A stretch of 64,000 nucleotides of DNA. Source: Longimicrobiales bacterium. GTDB lineage: Bacteria; Gemmatimonadota; Gemmatimonadetes; Longimicrobiales; Gaopeijiaceae. The notes below the pieces were generated by a model. That model was not told the DNA's origin and did not search any database. It saw only the letters and a program-made list of their open reading frames with translations. Positions 27,446 to 36,712 of the stretch are shown piece after piece (position 1 is the first letter of the stretch; each line of letters opens with the position of its first letter). Location of the stretch: positions 186,001 to 250,000 of the forward strand of contig JAQWPM010000012.1 of NCBI GenBank assembly GCA_029245345.1, in the 5' to 3' direction. The translations under genes and the position numbers were made by a program.

Positions 27446-27832
27446 ATGAGCGACACCGGCGTTCGCCACGAGAAGTGGGAAGACATCCCACTGGAGACGG
27501 TCAAAGAGAACATCACGCGCAGGCTCTTCACCGGAGACCGCATGATGCTCGCCCATGTCTACCTAGACAAAGGCGCGATCGTACCGAAACACAGTCACGA
27601 GAACGAACAATTGACCTACATAGTGACCGGCTCGCTCCGCTTCTGGATCGGCGACGAGGGCACTGAAGGGTATCACGAGCGTGTAGTCGGCGCCGGCGAG
27701 GTCCTCTACCTGCCGTCCCACGTGCCGCATAGGGCGGAAGCGCTCGAAGACACGTTCGACCTGGATGTCTTTAGTCCGCCGCGCGAAGACTGGCTGGACG
27801 GATCTGACTCCTACTTCCACGACGAGGACTGA
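27446..27832 (+). CDS. Small cupin-domain protein
   Basis: A 128-residue single-domain cupin. Motif 1 is visible as HSHENEQ followed by VTGSLRFWIG (two His, one Glu as metal ligands) and motif 2 as GEVLYLPSHVPHRAE. The ATG at 27446 has GGAG eight bases upstream. It begins a tight operon with the SDR gene, whose ATG is 5 bases after this stop, and ilvE. It may bind a metal and a small acid or sugar substrate; the reaction is unknown. Confidence 0.85.
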   Translation: MSDTGVRHEKWEDIPLETVKENITRRLFTGDRMMLAHVYLDKGAIVPKHSHENEQLTYIVTGSLRFWIGDEGTEGYHERVVGAGEVLYLPSHVPHRAEALEDTFDLDVFSPPREDWLDGSDSYFHDED

Positions 27833-27837
27833 CCTAC

Positions 27838-28629
27838 ATGGATCTCGGCATCAAGGGTAAGACAGCCCTCGTCTGTGGTTCGAGCTCGGGGCTCGGGCGC
27901 GCCATCGCGGACGCGCTCGCCGCGGAAGGCGCCAACTTGGTCATCAACTCCAGGTCTTCCGAAAAGCTCCAGCAAGTCCAGAGTGAGATCATTGCCGCAT
28001 CAGGGGTTCGCGTCGAGATGGTCGAGGCTGACCTGACGGATCCGGCCGGCGTCGACGCCGTAGTCTCGGCAGCTCAGGAAGCGTTTGGCACCATCGACAT
28101 TCTAGTGACCAACACGGGCGGTCCACCTGCCGGCCCCTTCGAGAATCACTCCGCCGAAGTCTGGAGCCAAGCCATCGCTCAGAACTTTGAGAGTGTGGTA
28201 AACCTCACGCGGGCTGTACTGCCCGGGATGAAAGAGCAGCGTTGGGGCCGCATCGTGAATGTCACCTCGATTTCTGTGAAGCAGCCCGTGGCTGGTCTCA
28301 TTTTGTCCAACTCCATTCGGGCCGGCGTAACCGGATTCGCGAAGACGATCTCCAACGAAGTGGCCTCGTTCAACGTGACGGTGAATAACGTTCTGCCAGG
28401 GTTCACCCGCACAGAGCGGCTGATCCACTTGGCCGAAGCCGTCGCCGAACGTGACAGTCTCACGATTGAAGGCGCGTACGAGAGCTGGGAGGGCGAGATT
28501 CCCATGGGGCGTCTGGGGGACCCGCCAGAGCTAGGCGCGGTAGCAGCATTCTTATGTTCTGAGCAGGCTTCTTACGTAACCGGACAATCAGTCGCTGTGG
28601 ACGGCGGCTGGATTAAAGGACTGTACTGA
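27838..28629 (+). CDS. SDR-family oxidoreductase lacking the usual catalytic Tyr
   Basis: A 263-residue Rossmann protein with NAD(P) motif CGSSSGLG and the NTGGPPAG segment in place of NNAG. At the position of the normal YxxxK dyad it reads LSNSIRAG, so Tyr is replaced, while NVTSISV keeps the Ser. This form occurs in an SDR subgroup annotated as 3-oxoacyl-ACP-reductase-like. It may be inactive in the classical sense. It sits between a cupin gene and ilvE, sharing an A with the IlvE start (TGATG). Confidence 0.85.
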   Translation: MDLGIKGKTALVCGSSSGLGRAIADALAAEGANLVINSRSSEKLQQVQSEIIAASGVRVEMVEADLTDPAGVDAVVSAAQEAFGTIDILVTNTGGPPAGPFENHSAEVWSQAIAQNFESVVNLTRAVLPGMKEQRWGRIVNVTSISVKQPVAGLILSNSIRAGVTGFAKTISNEVASFNVTVNNVLPGFTRTERLIHLAEAVAERDSLTIEGAYESWEGEIPMGRLGDPPELGAVAAFLCSEQASYVTGQSVAVDGGWIKGLY

Positions 28630-29567
28630 TGGGTGCTGTCGGCTTTCAGGAATCGGATTGGATCTGGAAAAACGGTGAGATGATCGGCTGGCACGATGCC
28701 CAGCTTCACCTTCTGAGTACCGCCGTCCAGTTCGGCACGTCGGTCTTCGAGGGAATTCGTGCCTACGAGACGCCCAAGGGCCCAGCAATCTTCAAGCTGG
28801 ACCAGCACCTCCGGCGCCTCATGGACTCGGCGAAGGTCTATCGCATGACTCCAGAGGATTACGGCCCTCCGGAGTTCAAGGAGGCGATCCTCGAAGTCGT
28901 GCGACGGAACAAGCTGGATTCCTGCTATATCCGCCCCATGATCCTTCGGGGCTACGGTTCGATCAGCCTCAACCCATACGCCAGCCCCATCGACTCTTAT
29001 GTGGCCTCCTGGCCCTGGGGAGCCTACCTGGGTGAAGAGGCGCTCAAACACGGTGTGGACGTTTGTGTGTCGACGTGGTGGAGGGCGCATCCCAACACGA
29101 TCCCCGTCGCCGCCAAAGCGGGGGGGCATTATGTGAGCGCCCAGCTCATGAAGATGGAAGCGATCGAGAACGGGTACGTGGACGCCATCGCGCTTGGGCC
29201 CGATGGGCTCGTGAGTGAGGGCAGCGGGATGAACATCTTCCTCGTGCGGGATGGCGTGGTCCTCACACCGTTCCTCGACGGGACATCGCTCAACGGCATC
29301 ACCAGACACGCAGTCATCCAGTTGGCAAACGACCTCGGCTACACGGTCCGTGAACAGCATGTCCCTAGAGAGAGCCTCTACACAGCGGACGAGATCTTCT
29401 TCACAGGCACGGCCGCGGAAGTGACCCCGGTTCGGAGCGTCGACAGGATTCCGGTCGGAGCGGGAACCGCAGGGCCCGTCGGTCTCGCATTGCAGAAACA
29501 CTTCTGGGAGACGGTTCGGGGTGAGAACGACGATCCGAACAACTTCCTGACCTATGTGAACGACTGA
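28629..29567 (+). CDS. ilvE: Branched-chain amino acid aminotransferase
   Basis: A fold-type IV PLP enzyme of 312 residues that transfers amino groups between Leu/Ile/Val and 2-oxoglutarate. The motifs are those of E. coli IlvE: GTSVFEGIRAYET, the Schiff-base Lys in AKAGGHY, VSEGSGMNIF, GITRHAVIQLA and FFTGTAAEVTPVRSVD. Its start overlaps the SDR stop. It is the only gene of branched-chain synthesis in this operon. Confidence 0.95.
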   Translation: MGAVGFQESDWIWKNGEMIGWHDAQLHLLSTAVQFGTSVFEGIRAYETPKGPAIFKLDQHLRRLMDSAKVYRMTPEDYGPPEFKEAILEVVRRNKLDSCYIRPMILRGYGSISLNPYASPIDSYVASWPWGAYLGEEALKHGVDVCVSTWWRAHPNTIPVAAKAGGHYVSAQLMKMEAIENGYVDAIALGPDGLVSEGSGMNIFLVRDGVVLTPFLDGTSLNGITRHAVIQLANDLGYTVREQHVPRESLYTADEIFFTGTAAEVTPVRSVDRIPVGAGTAGPVGLALQKHFWETVRGENDDPNNFLTYVND

Positions 29568-29630
29568 CGGGGTCGTAACACTCGGACGATTCCGGGGCAG
29601 TCGTCTCGGGAGCAGATAGTGGATGGGACG

Positions 29631-30848
29631 ATGAGAACGAAGACCGGACTCATTTTCGTTGTCGTGGTAACAGGCGGGCTCATGGCGGGGTGCGCCGACT
29701 CGAACGACGCTCGATCCGCACCGCAGTCGGTGGTTCGCGACAGCGCGGGCGTCACGATCGTCGAGAACGACATGCCGCAGCCGAACTCGAGACTCCCTTG
29801 GAGTATCTCAGCCAGCCCGACCGTCTCGATTGGCACACTCGAGGGTGAGGATGCCTACCAGCTCTTCCGGGTCTCCGACGCCATGCGACTCGAGGATGGG
29901 CGCATTGTGGTGGTCAACCGAGGCTCGAACGAGATGCGGGTCTTCGACGACGAAGGACTTCACCTGGCCTCCTGGGGCCGCGAGGGTGAAGGACCCGGCG
30001 AGTTCACGGGTATCATCGAGATCGACGCATGGGCTGGTGATTCGATCATGGCCTTCGATTCCCGGCAACGCCGGATCTCGATCTATGGGCTGGACGGAGT
30101 CCACGGGCGGACTTTTGCCCTCCATGACAACGAAGACCTCGTCGCTCCACAGTTCCGAGGGATATTGTCCAACGGGCGCCTGCTTGTGCGGTCCGGAGCG
30201 ATCTTCCCCGTAGGTGAAATTCCGGACGGGCTGACCCGGTCTGATTACGAGCACGCCACGATCTCCCCGGACGGTGAGGACGCGCAGTCATTCGGTGTAT
30301 TTCCGGGACAAGAGGCGTTCGTGGTAGCCGGGCCTGGATTCATGTCCGTCAACACCCACCCGTTCGGGCGGAACACAGTGCATACCTCGTGGGGTGCCGA
30401 GGTCGTCGTAAGTGCAACCGACACCTACGAATTGCAGGCCTTCGATCCGGACGGGGTGCCGACCCGCATCATCCGGCGAGGCCATCTGGCCTCATCACCG
30501 ACCCAGGATCAACTAAACGCCTATTTCCTGGAACGTTACACCGACAGCGACCCAGAAGAGCGTGCTCAGCAGATGGAGAGGGTCGCGGAAATGCCGCTAG
30601 TGGACGCCTTCCCCGCTTATGCAGATGTGAAGTCGGATCCGCTCGGCCACCTGTGGGTCCAGGAGTACCAACTCCCTGGAGACGAACAGGTCATCTGGAC
30701 CGTCTTCGACCGTGAGGGCCGGGTGCTGGGCTTCGTCGAGACACCGAGCGACTTAGAAGTCTTCGAGATCGGTCCCGACTATATTCTCGGGCGAACCCAG
30801 GACGACTTTGACGTCGAGTACGTCGAGCGGTGGGACCTGACGCGCTAA
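29631..30848 (+). CDS. 6-bladed beta-propeller (NHL-like) lipoprotein
   Basis: A lipoprotein of about 405 residues, with signal ending in lipobox MAGC. The ATG at 29631 lies next to a GTG at 29619 in the same frame. Blades carry DAMRLEDGRIVVVNRGSNEMRVFD, then ASWGREGEGPGEFTGI, the typical opening of 6-bladed propeller lipoproteins found in Gemmatimonadota and Bacteroidota. It has no catalytic residues that I can see and its role is unknown. It lies 63 bases after ilvE and could be read through. Confidence 0.82.
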   Translation: MRTKTGLIFVVVVTGGLMAGCADSNDARSAPQSVVRDSAGVTIVENDMPQPNSRLPWSISASPTVSIGTLEGEDAYQLFRVSDAMRLEDGRIVVVNRGSNEMRVFDDEGLHLASWGREGEGPGEFTGIIEIDAWAGDSIMAFDSRQRRISIYGLDGVHGRTFALHDNEDLVAPQFRGILSNGRLLVRSGAIFPVGEIPDGLTRSDYEHATISPDGEDAQSFGVFPGQEAFVVAGPGFMSVNTHPFGRNTVHTSWGAEVVVSATDTYELQAFDPDGVPTRIIRRGHLASSPTQDQLNAYFLERYTDSDPEERAQQMERVAEMPLVDAFPAYADVKSDPLGHLWVQEYQLPGDEQVIWTVFDREGRVLGFVETPSDLEVFEIGPDYILGRTQDDFDVEYVERWDLTR

Positions 30849-30853
30849 CCGAC

Positions 30854-31405
30854 CTACCAGTCAGGGCTCTCCAGCGAATCGAGCTTCTTCATGGCTGCGC
30901 TGAGGCGGGCAGCATCTTCGTCTGTGAGCACCTCGATCGGCACCATGTCCTCACGGCGCGTCCCGCGCCGTGTGAGCAGGCCCAAGAGCATGCCCGCGGT
31001 CAAAATAGCGATCGCAGGTAGAAAGTAGCCGATGAGATTGAAGCCCTCGGCCGGTGGCGACATCAACACGGTTTTTCCGAAGTCGGCAACGAATCCTGCC
31101 TGGATCACATCAACCGACTCCCCGGCTTCGAGCGCCTCCCGAATGCGAACCGACCAGACCGGAGCCGTCCCACACTGCATCTGGAACTGACACGAGTGCA
31201 CGTCGAGCCCGCATCCACAATCACACTTCAGATTCGATTCAAGAATGAGAAGCTTTTCACCGAGTTCGCCGTTGTGGTAATGCCCGTCACGCGGGGCGTT
31301 CGGGTCATACCCTGCGTGCGAGGGCCCGGTGGATTGGGCAGCCATGCCGGCTGCGCCAAAGGTGAACATGGCCGTCAGAACGACCGCGGTTCTCATATGT
31401 CTCAT
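30854..31405 (-). CDS. CcmH/NrfF-like cytochrome c maturation protein
   Basis: A 183-residue protein with a cleavable signal (residues 1-23) and a C-terminal membrane helix (~123-145). The centre has LKCDCGCGLDVHSC, the cysteine motif region of CcmH/CycL, which keeps apocytochrome c thiols reduced for heme attachment. Extra cysteines (QMQC) make it richer than the usual LRCxxC. No other ccm genes are in the window, so it may be a stand-alone member. It ends five bases after the convergent propeller gene. Confidence 0.8.
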   Translation of the reverse strand: MRHMRTAVVLTAMFTFGAAGMAAQSTGPSHAGYDPNAPRDGHYHNGELGEKLLILESNLKCDCGCGLDVHSCQFQMQCGTAPVWSVRIREALEAGESVDVIQAGFVADFGKTVLMSPPAEGFNLIGYFLPAIAILTAGMLLGLLTRRGTRREDMVPIEVLTDEDAARLSAAMKKLDSLESPDW

Positions 31406-31490
31406 GGTCTTTCCCTACCGATCAACCAACAGGAGCAGTCTCTAAGCGTGTTCTTCATTTTTAATTTACAACAAACCGTGACTCGGACCC

Positions 31491-33200
31491 TCAATTCCCT
31501 CTCGCCCCAGCGTCCGGATTCCTCGGATCTGCGGCACCCAACCGTTCACCGGTCCGAGCGTCGATCATGATCGAGTGCGCAGTCCCCTGCCCACCACCCA
31601 TCTGGACGGTGTGCCCCATCGCTTCAAGCGCCGTGATGGCATCGGCCGAAGCACCATCTCCTTCGATGCGGATCCGGTCCGGCAACCACTGATGGTGAAT
31701 ACGCTTGGCGTTCACGGCTTCCTGAATGTTCATACCGAAGTCGACCACGTTCAGGATCACCTGCATGACCGTGTTGATGATCGTGCGGCCACCGGGGCTA
31801 CCGACCACAGCGACCAGACGCCCGTCCTTCGCAACGATGCTCGGCGTCATGGAGGAGAGCATGCGCTGCTGGGGCCGCGCGAGGTTCGGGGTCGTCCCGA
31901 TGAGGCCGGTTTCGTTCGTCAGGCCTGGTCCGGCATTGAAGTCACCCATCTCGTTGTTGAGTAAGAAGCCACCACCGGGCACGACGATCCCCGAGCCATA
32001 GCCAGATTCGAGAGTGTACGTGACAGAAACCGCCATCCCATTTCCATCCACGACTGAGTAGTGCGTGGTCTCCGGGCTCTCGTAGCCCATCGTGATATCC
32101 GAGGGCTGAGACGGGGTCGCCATGTCCGGCAAAATGCTAGCCCGCAACGCGGCAGCGTGGTCCTTACTGGTCAGTTCAAAGATCGGCATGTCCACAAAGT
32201 CCGGGTCGGCCAAGTACTGTGCTCGTTCCTTGAAGCCGCGGCGCATCGCCTCACTCAGGTGATGGATGTACGGCGCAGTGTTATGCCCGAGCGACGGCAG
32301 GTCGTATCCCTCGAGGATGTTCAACATCGTGACCATGGCCACCCCACCAGAACTCGGGGGCGGCATCGAGATGATGTCGTACCCACGGTAGGTACCCTTG
32401 ATGGGGCTGCGCTCTCTAGCCTCATAGAGTTCGAGGTCGGCTTCGGTAATCAGCCCACCATTCGCGGCCATCTCTTCCGCGATGAGGCGCGCCGTCTCGC
32501 CGCTGTAGAACCCATCGCGGCGATTGAGCATGATGCGTTGGAGGGTTCGGCCCAAATCGGCTTGCCGGAACGTCTCGCCCTCTCCGAATGGCGTCCCATT
32601 GTTTGAGAACTGTGCCACCGTCGCTGGATGAGCATTCGTGCGCTCCACGAGCCGACTCAACCCACCGGCCAGGCGACCACTCAGTTCGAATCCGTCCTGT
32701 GCGAGCGCGACCGAGGGATAGACCAGCCGCTCCCAATTCATGTCGCCGTAGAGCCGGTGCGCTTTGTCAAAGCCCGCGACCGTACCTGGGACGCCTACGG
32801 CCATATGGCTGCGGTGGTGGATCTGAGATGAGTACTCCCCGTTTTCGTCCAACCACATCAACGGGTCTGCGGCGAGCGGTGCCTTTTCGCGAAAGTCGAT
32901 TGCGGTGGACTGCCCGTTCGGGAAGCGGATCACCATGAAGCCGCCCCCGCCAATGTTGCCCGCAGAGGGATGCGTGACGGCCAACGCGAAGCCTGTGGCG
33001 ATCGCGGCGTCCACGGCGTTTCCACCCGCAGCGAGCACGTCGCGGCCGACCTCTGAGGCGATCCACTGCGTGGACACGACCATCCCGGAGCCGGCACGGA
33101 CAGGCTCAGAGGCTTGTGCCACCAAGGCTGCAGGCGCGGCTACGAGCGAAAAGGCGACAGTCAGAAGTGCGGCGATGTGCCACGCACGATTGGTACGCAT
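31491..33200 (-). CDS. ggt: Gamma-glutamyltransferase
   Basis: An N-terminal-nucleophile hydrolase of 569 residues, exported by a signal at residues 1-31. It would cleave gamma-glutamyl bonds of glutathione and related peptides in the periplasm after self-cleavage. The new N-terminal Thr lies in ETTHYSVVD, and the substrate loops GNIGGGGFMV, PPPSSGGVAM and SPGGRTIINTV are present. The ATG at 33200 heads the signal; a longer reading from 33533 overlaps the divergent TRAP gene. The start region faces that gene across 163 bases. Confidence 0.94.
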   Translation of the reverse strand: MRTNRAWHIAALLTVAFSLVAAPAALVAQASEPVRAGSGMVVSTQWIASEVGRDVLAAGGNAVDAAIATGFALAVTHPSAGNIGGGGFMVIRFPNGQSTAIDFREKAPLAADPLMWLDENGEYSSQIHHRSHMAVGVPGTVAGFDKAHRLYGDMNWERLVYPSVALAQDGFELSGRLAGGLSRLVERTNAHPATVAQFSNNGTPFGEGETFRQADLGRTLQRIMLNRRDGFYSGETARLIAEEMAANGGLITEADLELYEARERSPIKGTYRGYDIISMPPPSSGGVAMVTMLNILEGYDLPSLGHNTAPYIHHLSEAMRRGFKERAQYLADPDFVDMPIFELTSKDHAAALRASILPDMATPSQPSDITMGYESPETTHYSVVDGNGMAVSVTYTLESGYGSGIVVPGGGFLLNNEMGDFNAGPGLTNETGLIGTTPNLARPQQRMLSSMTPSIVAKDGRLVAVVGSPGGRTIINTVMQVILNVVDFGMNIQEAVNAKRIHHQWLPDRIRIEGDGASADAITALEAMGHTVQMGGGQGTAHSIMIDARTGERLGAADPRNPDAGARGN

Positions 33201-33363
33201 CGAAACCTCGAAGAACAAGTCCAAAACCTCAGCGAAGACCGCAAGATCCGACGAGCCGGCCCGTCGCGCCAGCCGCCCCGCCTTTGGATTGCCCGACACC
33301 GCGCCACGGGTTACTTCATTGGCCCTCTGAGGCTGCTGAACCAAGACATCGAGGCTGTACGGG

Positions 33364-34497
33364 ATGACGATCAAGAGACGGGACTTTCTCAAGAAGGCGG
33401 GAGTTGGAGCGGGCGCGGCTGCACTGGGCGCGTGTTCGAGCGACGGCGGCGGCGGTAGTGTCTCGGCGGAGGGCGTCTCCGGACCTCGCGTTAACTGGCG
33501 CCTTACGGGGAGCTTCGGGCCCGGCGCGGACATCCTTTACGGTGCTGGCGAGCGGCTCGCTGAGCGTGTTTCCGAGATGACGGGCGGCAACTTCAACATC
33601 CGAGTCTACGCTGCCGGTGAGATCGTGCCCCCACTCCAGGTCATGGACGGAGTCATGCAAGGCACAGTCCAGTGCGGCATCTCGCCTGGCTACTACTACA
33701 CTGGAAAGCACCCTGCCCTTGCCTTCGATGCTGCGGTGCCGTTCGGCCTCAACTGCCGCCAACAGATCTCGTGGTTGTATCACGGAGGCGGACTCGATCT
33801 TCTAAACAACATCTACGCTGACTTCGGCCTCATCACCTTCCCCGTGTCGTCCACGGGTGGACAAATGGGTGGGTGGTTCCGCGAGCCGATCAACAGCCTG
33901 GCCGACATTCAGGGTCTGCGCATGCGCATTCCGGGCATGGGCGGCGAGATCATGACCCGGTTAGGCGTGACCGTGCAAGTGCTAGCCGGCGCCGAGATCT
34001 ACCCCGCCCTAGAGCGCGGTGCGATCGACGCTACCGAGTGGGTCGGCCCTCACGACGATTTGAAGAGCGGCTTCCACCAGGTCGCGAAGAACTACTACTA
34101 CCCAGGGTGGTGGGAACCGGGCGTGACAATGAGCCTGCTCACGAACCAGGCCGCATACGACGAGCTACCGGCTGCGTATCAAGCAATACTTCGAACCGCG
34201 TGCGGAGAGACGATCTCAAGCACGCTCGCCAGCTACGATGCGGCGAACCCGGCAGCACTCAACGTCCTGACCAGCGAGCACGGTGTGATCGTCCGGGAAT
34301 ACCCGAACGAGATCATGGAAGCAGCCTGGACCGAATCCATGGACTTCCTGGAGGAGCAGGCGGCCGGGGACGCGGTCACCAACGAGGTCTACCAGTCTTG
34401 GAAGGCCTTCAGGGATATGTCGTTCCCATACGCGGCAGGCAACGAGCTGAGCTACGCTCAGTTCGCCTTCCCGAGAGTCGGGAATCCGATCGGCTAA
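33364..34497 (+). CDS. TRAP transporter substrate-binding protein, DctP family
   Basis: A 377-residue extracytoplasmic solute receptor with a Tat signal (KRRDFLKKAG) that also carries a lipobox (LGAC). The DctP core is clear: FNIRVYAAGEIVP, the Arg in LRMRIPGMGGEI that binds the carboxylate, and ALERGAIDATEWVGP. It should deliver an organic or keto acid to the TRAP permeases at 35414-37263, which lie on the other strand. A strong terminator follows. Confidence 0.93.
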   Translation: MTIKRRDFLKKAGVGAGAAALGACSSDGGGGSVSAEGVSGPRVNWRLTGSFGPGADILYGAGERLAERVSEMTGGNFNIRVYAAGEIVPPLQVMDGVMQGTVQCGISPGYYYTGKHPALAFDAAVPFGLNCRQQISWLYHGGGLDLLNNIYADFGLITFPVSSTGGQMGGWFREPINSLADIQGLRMRIPGMGGEIMTRLGVTVQVLAGAEIYPALERGAIDATEWVGPHDDLKSGFHQVAKNYYYPGWWEPGVTMSLLTNQAAYDELPAAYQAILRTACGETISSTLASYDAANPAALNVLTSEHGVIVREYPNEIMEAAWTESMDFLEEQAAGDAVTNEVYQSWKAFRDMSFPYAAGNELSYAQFAFPRVGNPIG

Positions 34498-34514
34498 CTC
34501 CAGTTTGGCAAAGA

Positions 34515-34551
34515 AAAAGCGGGCCCCGATTCGTCGGGGTCCGCTTTTTTT
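34515..34551 (+). terminator. Intrinsic terminator of the TRAP receptor gene
   Basis: AGCGGGCCCCGA and TCGGGGTCCGCT form a long stem with a short loop, followed by TTTTTTT. The reverse strand also ends in a T run (from AAAAA), so it can stop transcription from both directions. Confidence 0.92.
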
Positions 34552-34572
34552 ATCTGCACCCTCACGCAGGCT

Positions 34573-34737
34573 CTACCCCGAACGCAGCGCCTCAACCGGG
34601 CTCACTCGAGATGCCCGCCTGGCCGGGCGCCAAGACGCCAACAGGCTCACTGCGGCCAGCAGGACGGGCGCTACAACGAACGTCGCCGGGTCCGTAGTCG
34701 ACACGTCGAAAAACGGGCCCTGCATCACGCCGAAGAG
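34573..34737 (-). pseudogene. C-terminal stub of a MacB/ADOP-like permease
   Basis: The minus strand encodes FDVSTTDPATFVVAPVLLAA, a hydrophobic stretch, then WRPARRASRVSPVEALRSG and a stop. This is the last membrane segment and closing motif of MacB/ADOP-type permeases. Nothing upstream extends it: 34738-34785 is non-coding and the next gene starts at 34786. It is a scar of a lost gene. Confidence 0.75.
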
Positions 34738-34785
34738 CCCGATCGCTCTCCAACACAATCCACAGTGTGGATGAAACGTCTTCGA

Positions 34786-35409
34786 TCAGGGCGCTTCGAT
34801 ATCCAGTACCCGGTAGCAATACCACGCAGCAGCGCTCCGCCAAGGAGCGTAGGGTTCACCGAGCGGCCCGAGCTCCTTCTGTGTCGGATACTCGCCCAGG
34901 CCATGGACCTTTGCGTAACCAGCGCGCACGCCGAGGTCACCGGTGGGCCACACGTCAGGCCTGAAGAGCCTGAAGATCAGGTACATCTGAGCGGTCCACT
35001 CGCCGATCCCCTTCACGAGCACGAGACGACGAATCACTTCTTCGTTCGTATGCTCGTCCAGGTCGTGAATTTCGACCTCCCCGGAGCGCACTTTCTGGGC
35101 GAGATCGCGGATCGCAGCGAGTTTCGCTCGCGACAACCCAGTGCCCCGCAGGGTCGTCTCCCTGACGCGCAGCACTTTCGCGGGCGTCACTTCGCCTTTG
35201 AGGGCCTTACAAAAACGTCCGTGGATCGTTGATGCGGCCGCACCGGCGAGCTGCTGGTAACAGATGGCCCGAGCCAGGTAGAAGAACGGCTCTTCGGTCG
35301 CCACGGGAAGCCGGATTGTCCCGATCGCCTTCACCCACGGTCCGAATAGCGGGTCCGCCCCCAGCTTTCGTCGTCCGCCCGTCCAAACGGTCTTCAAGTC
35401 GCCGGACAT
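34786..35409 (-). CDS. DNA-3-methyladenine glycosylase (AlkA-like, HhH-GPD)
   Basis: A base-excision repair enzyme of 207 residues that removes alkylated purines. The helix-hairpin-helix-GPD core is seen as LVLVKGIGEWTAQMYL, then the catalytic Asp in WPTGDLGVRAG. This is a short form lacking the N-terminal AlkA domain. The ATG at 35409 lies four bases after the DctM stop, so it is probably translated from the TRAP message. That pairing is unusual for a repair gene. Confidence 0.9.
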   Translation of the reverse strand: MSGDLKTVWTGGRRKLGADPLFGPWVKAIGTIRLPVATEEPFFYLARAICYQQLAGAAASTIHGRFCKALKGEVTPAKVLRVRETTLRGTGLSRAKLAAIRDLAQKVRSGEVEIHDLDEHTNEEVIRRLVLVKGIGEWTAQMYLIFRLFRPDVWPTGDLGVRAGYAKVHGLGEYPTQKELGPLGEPYAPWRSAAAWYCYRVLDIEAP

Positions 35410-35413
35410 CGTT

Positions 35414-36712
35414 CTACTTCGGCACCGCCATCCAGACGACGCCTGCGAGTACGACAACCTGGATCACGATAAACGGAATCACACCACGATAAATCGACTG
35501 CGTGGAAATCGTGCTCGGGGTGACCCCTCTCAGGTAGAACAGACTGAACCCGAAGGGAGGTGTCAGGAACGATGTCTGGAGGTTCACCGCGAGAACGATT
35601 CCCAGCCAAGTGAGATCGACTCCGAGTGCCAAGGCGGCCGGCACGATAAGCGGCACGATGATGAAGGCGATCTCGAAGAAGTCGATGAAGAACCCGAGCA
35701 GGAAGACGACCACGTTCACGACAATGAGGAATCCGAGCGCTCCACCCGGGATCCCCGTCAGGAGTCCCTCGATCCACAGATCGCCGTCCAACCCGCGGAA
35801 GACGAGCGCGAAGGCCGTCGAACCAATGAGGAGGAACACCACCATGATCGTGAGGCGGCTGGTTTCTTCCATCGCGGCATTCAGCGCCTTCATGGACAAC
35901 TGCCGGTTCAACGCCGCGAGTACCATCGCACCTACGGCACCGAGTGCACCCGCTTCAGTCGGGGTCGCGACACCCGCGAAGATGCTCCCGAGCACCACAA
36001 CGATGAGCGCGAGAGGGGGCAACAACGACAGCACGACTCGCTTTAAGAGCTCAAAGCCCTTCAGTCGCATCGACTCGGGAAGCGCGGGCGCGACGGTCTT
36101 GTTCACGATGGCCAAGCCCGCGATGTAGACCGCATACCCTCCGGTCAGGATCAGGCCTGGCACCAAGGCGGCACGGAAAAGATCGCCCACGCTGACGCCC
36201 ATTTGGTCGCCAAGGACGATCAGGACGATCGACGGCGGAATGATCTGACCCAAGGTCCCGGACGCTGCGATCACACCTAGGCTGAGCTTCTCGTCGTACC
36301 CGTTTCGCTGCATAACCGGCAGGGAAATCAGGCCCATGGCGGTGACGCTGGCCCCTACGACACCCGTGGCCGCCGCGAGCAGGGCTCCCACGAACACCAC
36401 CCCGATCGCGAGGCCGCCGCGGAAGCGTCCGAACAGGACGCCGATCGTCTCGAGTAGTTGCTCCGCCAGCTTGGACTTCTCGAGCACCGTACCCATAAAG
36501 ATGAAGAACGGAACCGCGAGCAGGACCTGGTTCGACATCGTTCCGAACGTGCGCTCGGGTAACGCGAACAAGAGCGGCAGCGGGAACAGATCGAACAGAG
36601 AAGCCAGTCCAGCAAAAATCAGCGCGGTCCCCCCGAGCGCGAACGCCACGGGATACCCACTGAAGATCATCATCAGGACCACCCCGAACATCGCCGGACC
36701 CCAGAGATTCAT
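35414..36712 (-). CDS. TRAP transporter large permease (DctM family)
   Basis: The sodium-coupled transport subunit, 432 residues, with about 12 hydrophobic segments spread over the whole chain. DctM hallmarks include GVVFVGALLAAATGVVGASV, GTLGQIIPPSIVLIVLG and TPTEAGALGAVGAM. It acts with DctQ (36709-37263), whose stop overlaps this start, and the DctP receptor at 33364. AlkA follows directly. Confidence 0.95.
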   Translation of the reverse strand: MNLWGPAMFGVVLMMIFSGYPVAFALGGTALIFAGLASLFDLFPLPLLFALPERTFGTMSNQVLLAVPFFIFMGTVLEKSKLAEQLLETIGVLFGRFRGGLAIGVVFVGALLAAATGVVGASVTAMGLISLPVMQRNGYDEKLSLGVIAASGTLGQIIPPSIVLIVLGDQMGVSVGDLFRAALVPGLILTGGYAVYIAGLAIVNKTVAPALPESMRLKGFELLKRVVLSLLPPLALIVVVLGSIFAGVATPTEAGALGAVGAMVLAALNRQLSMKALNAAMEETSRLTIMVVFLLIGSTAFALVFRGLDGDLWIEGLLTGIPGGALGFLIVVNVVVFLLGFFIDFFEIAFIIVPLIVPAALALGVDLTWLGIVLAVNLQTSFLTPPFGFSLFYLRGVTPSTISTQSIYRGVIPFIVIQVVVLAGVVWMAVPK

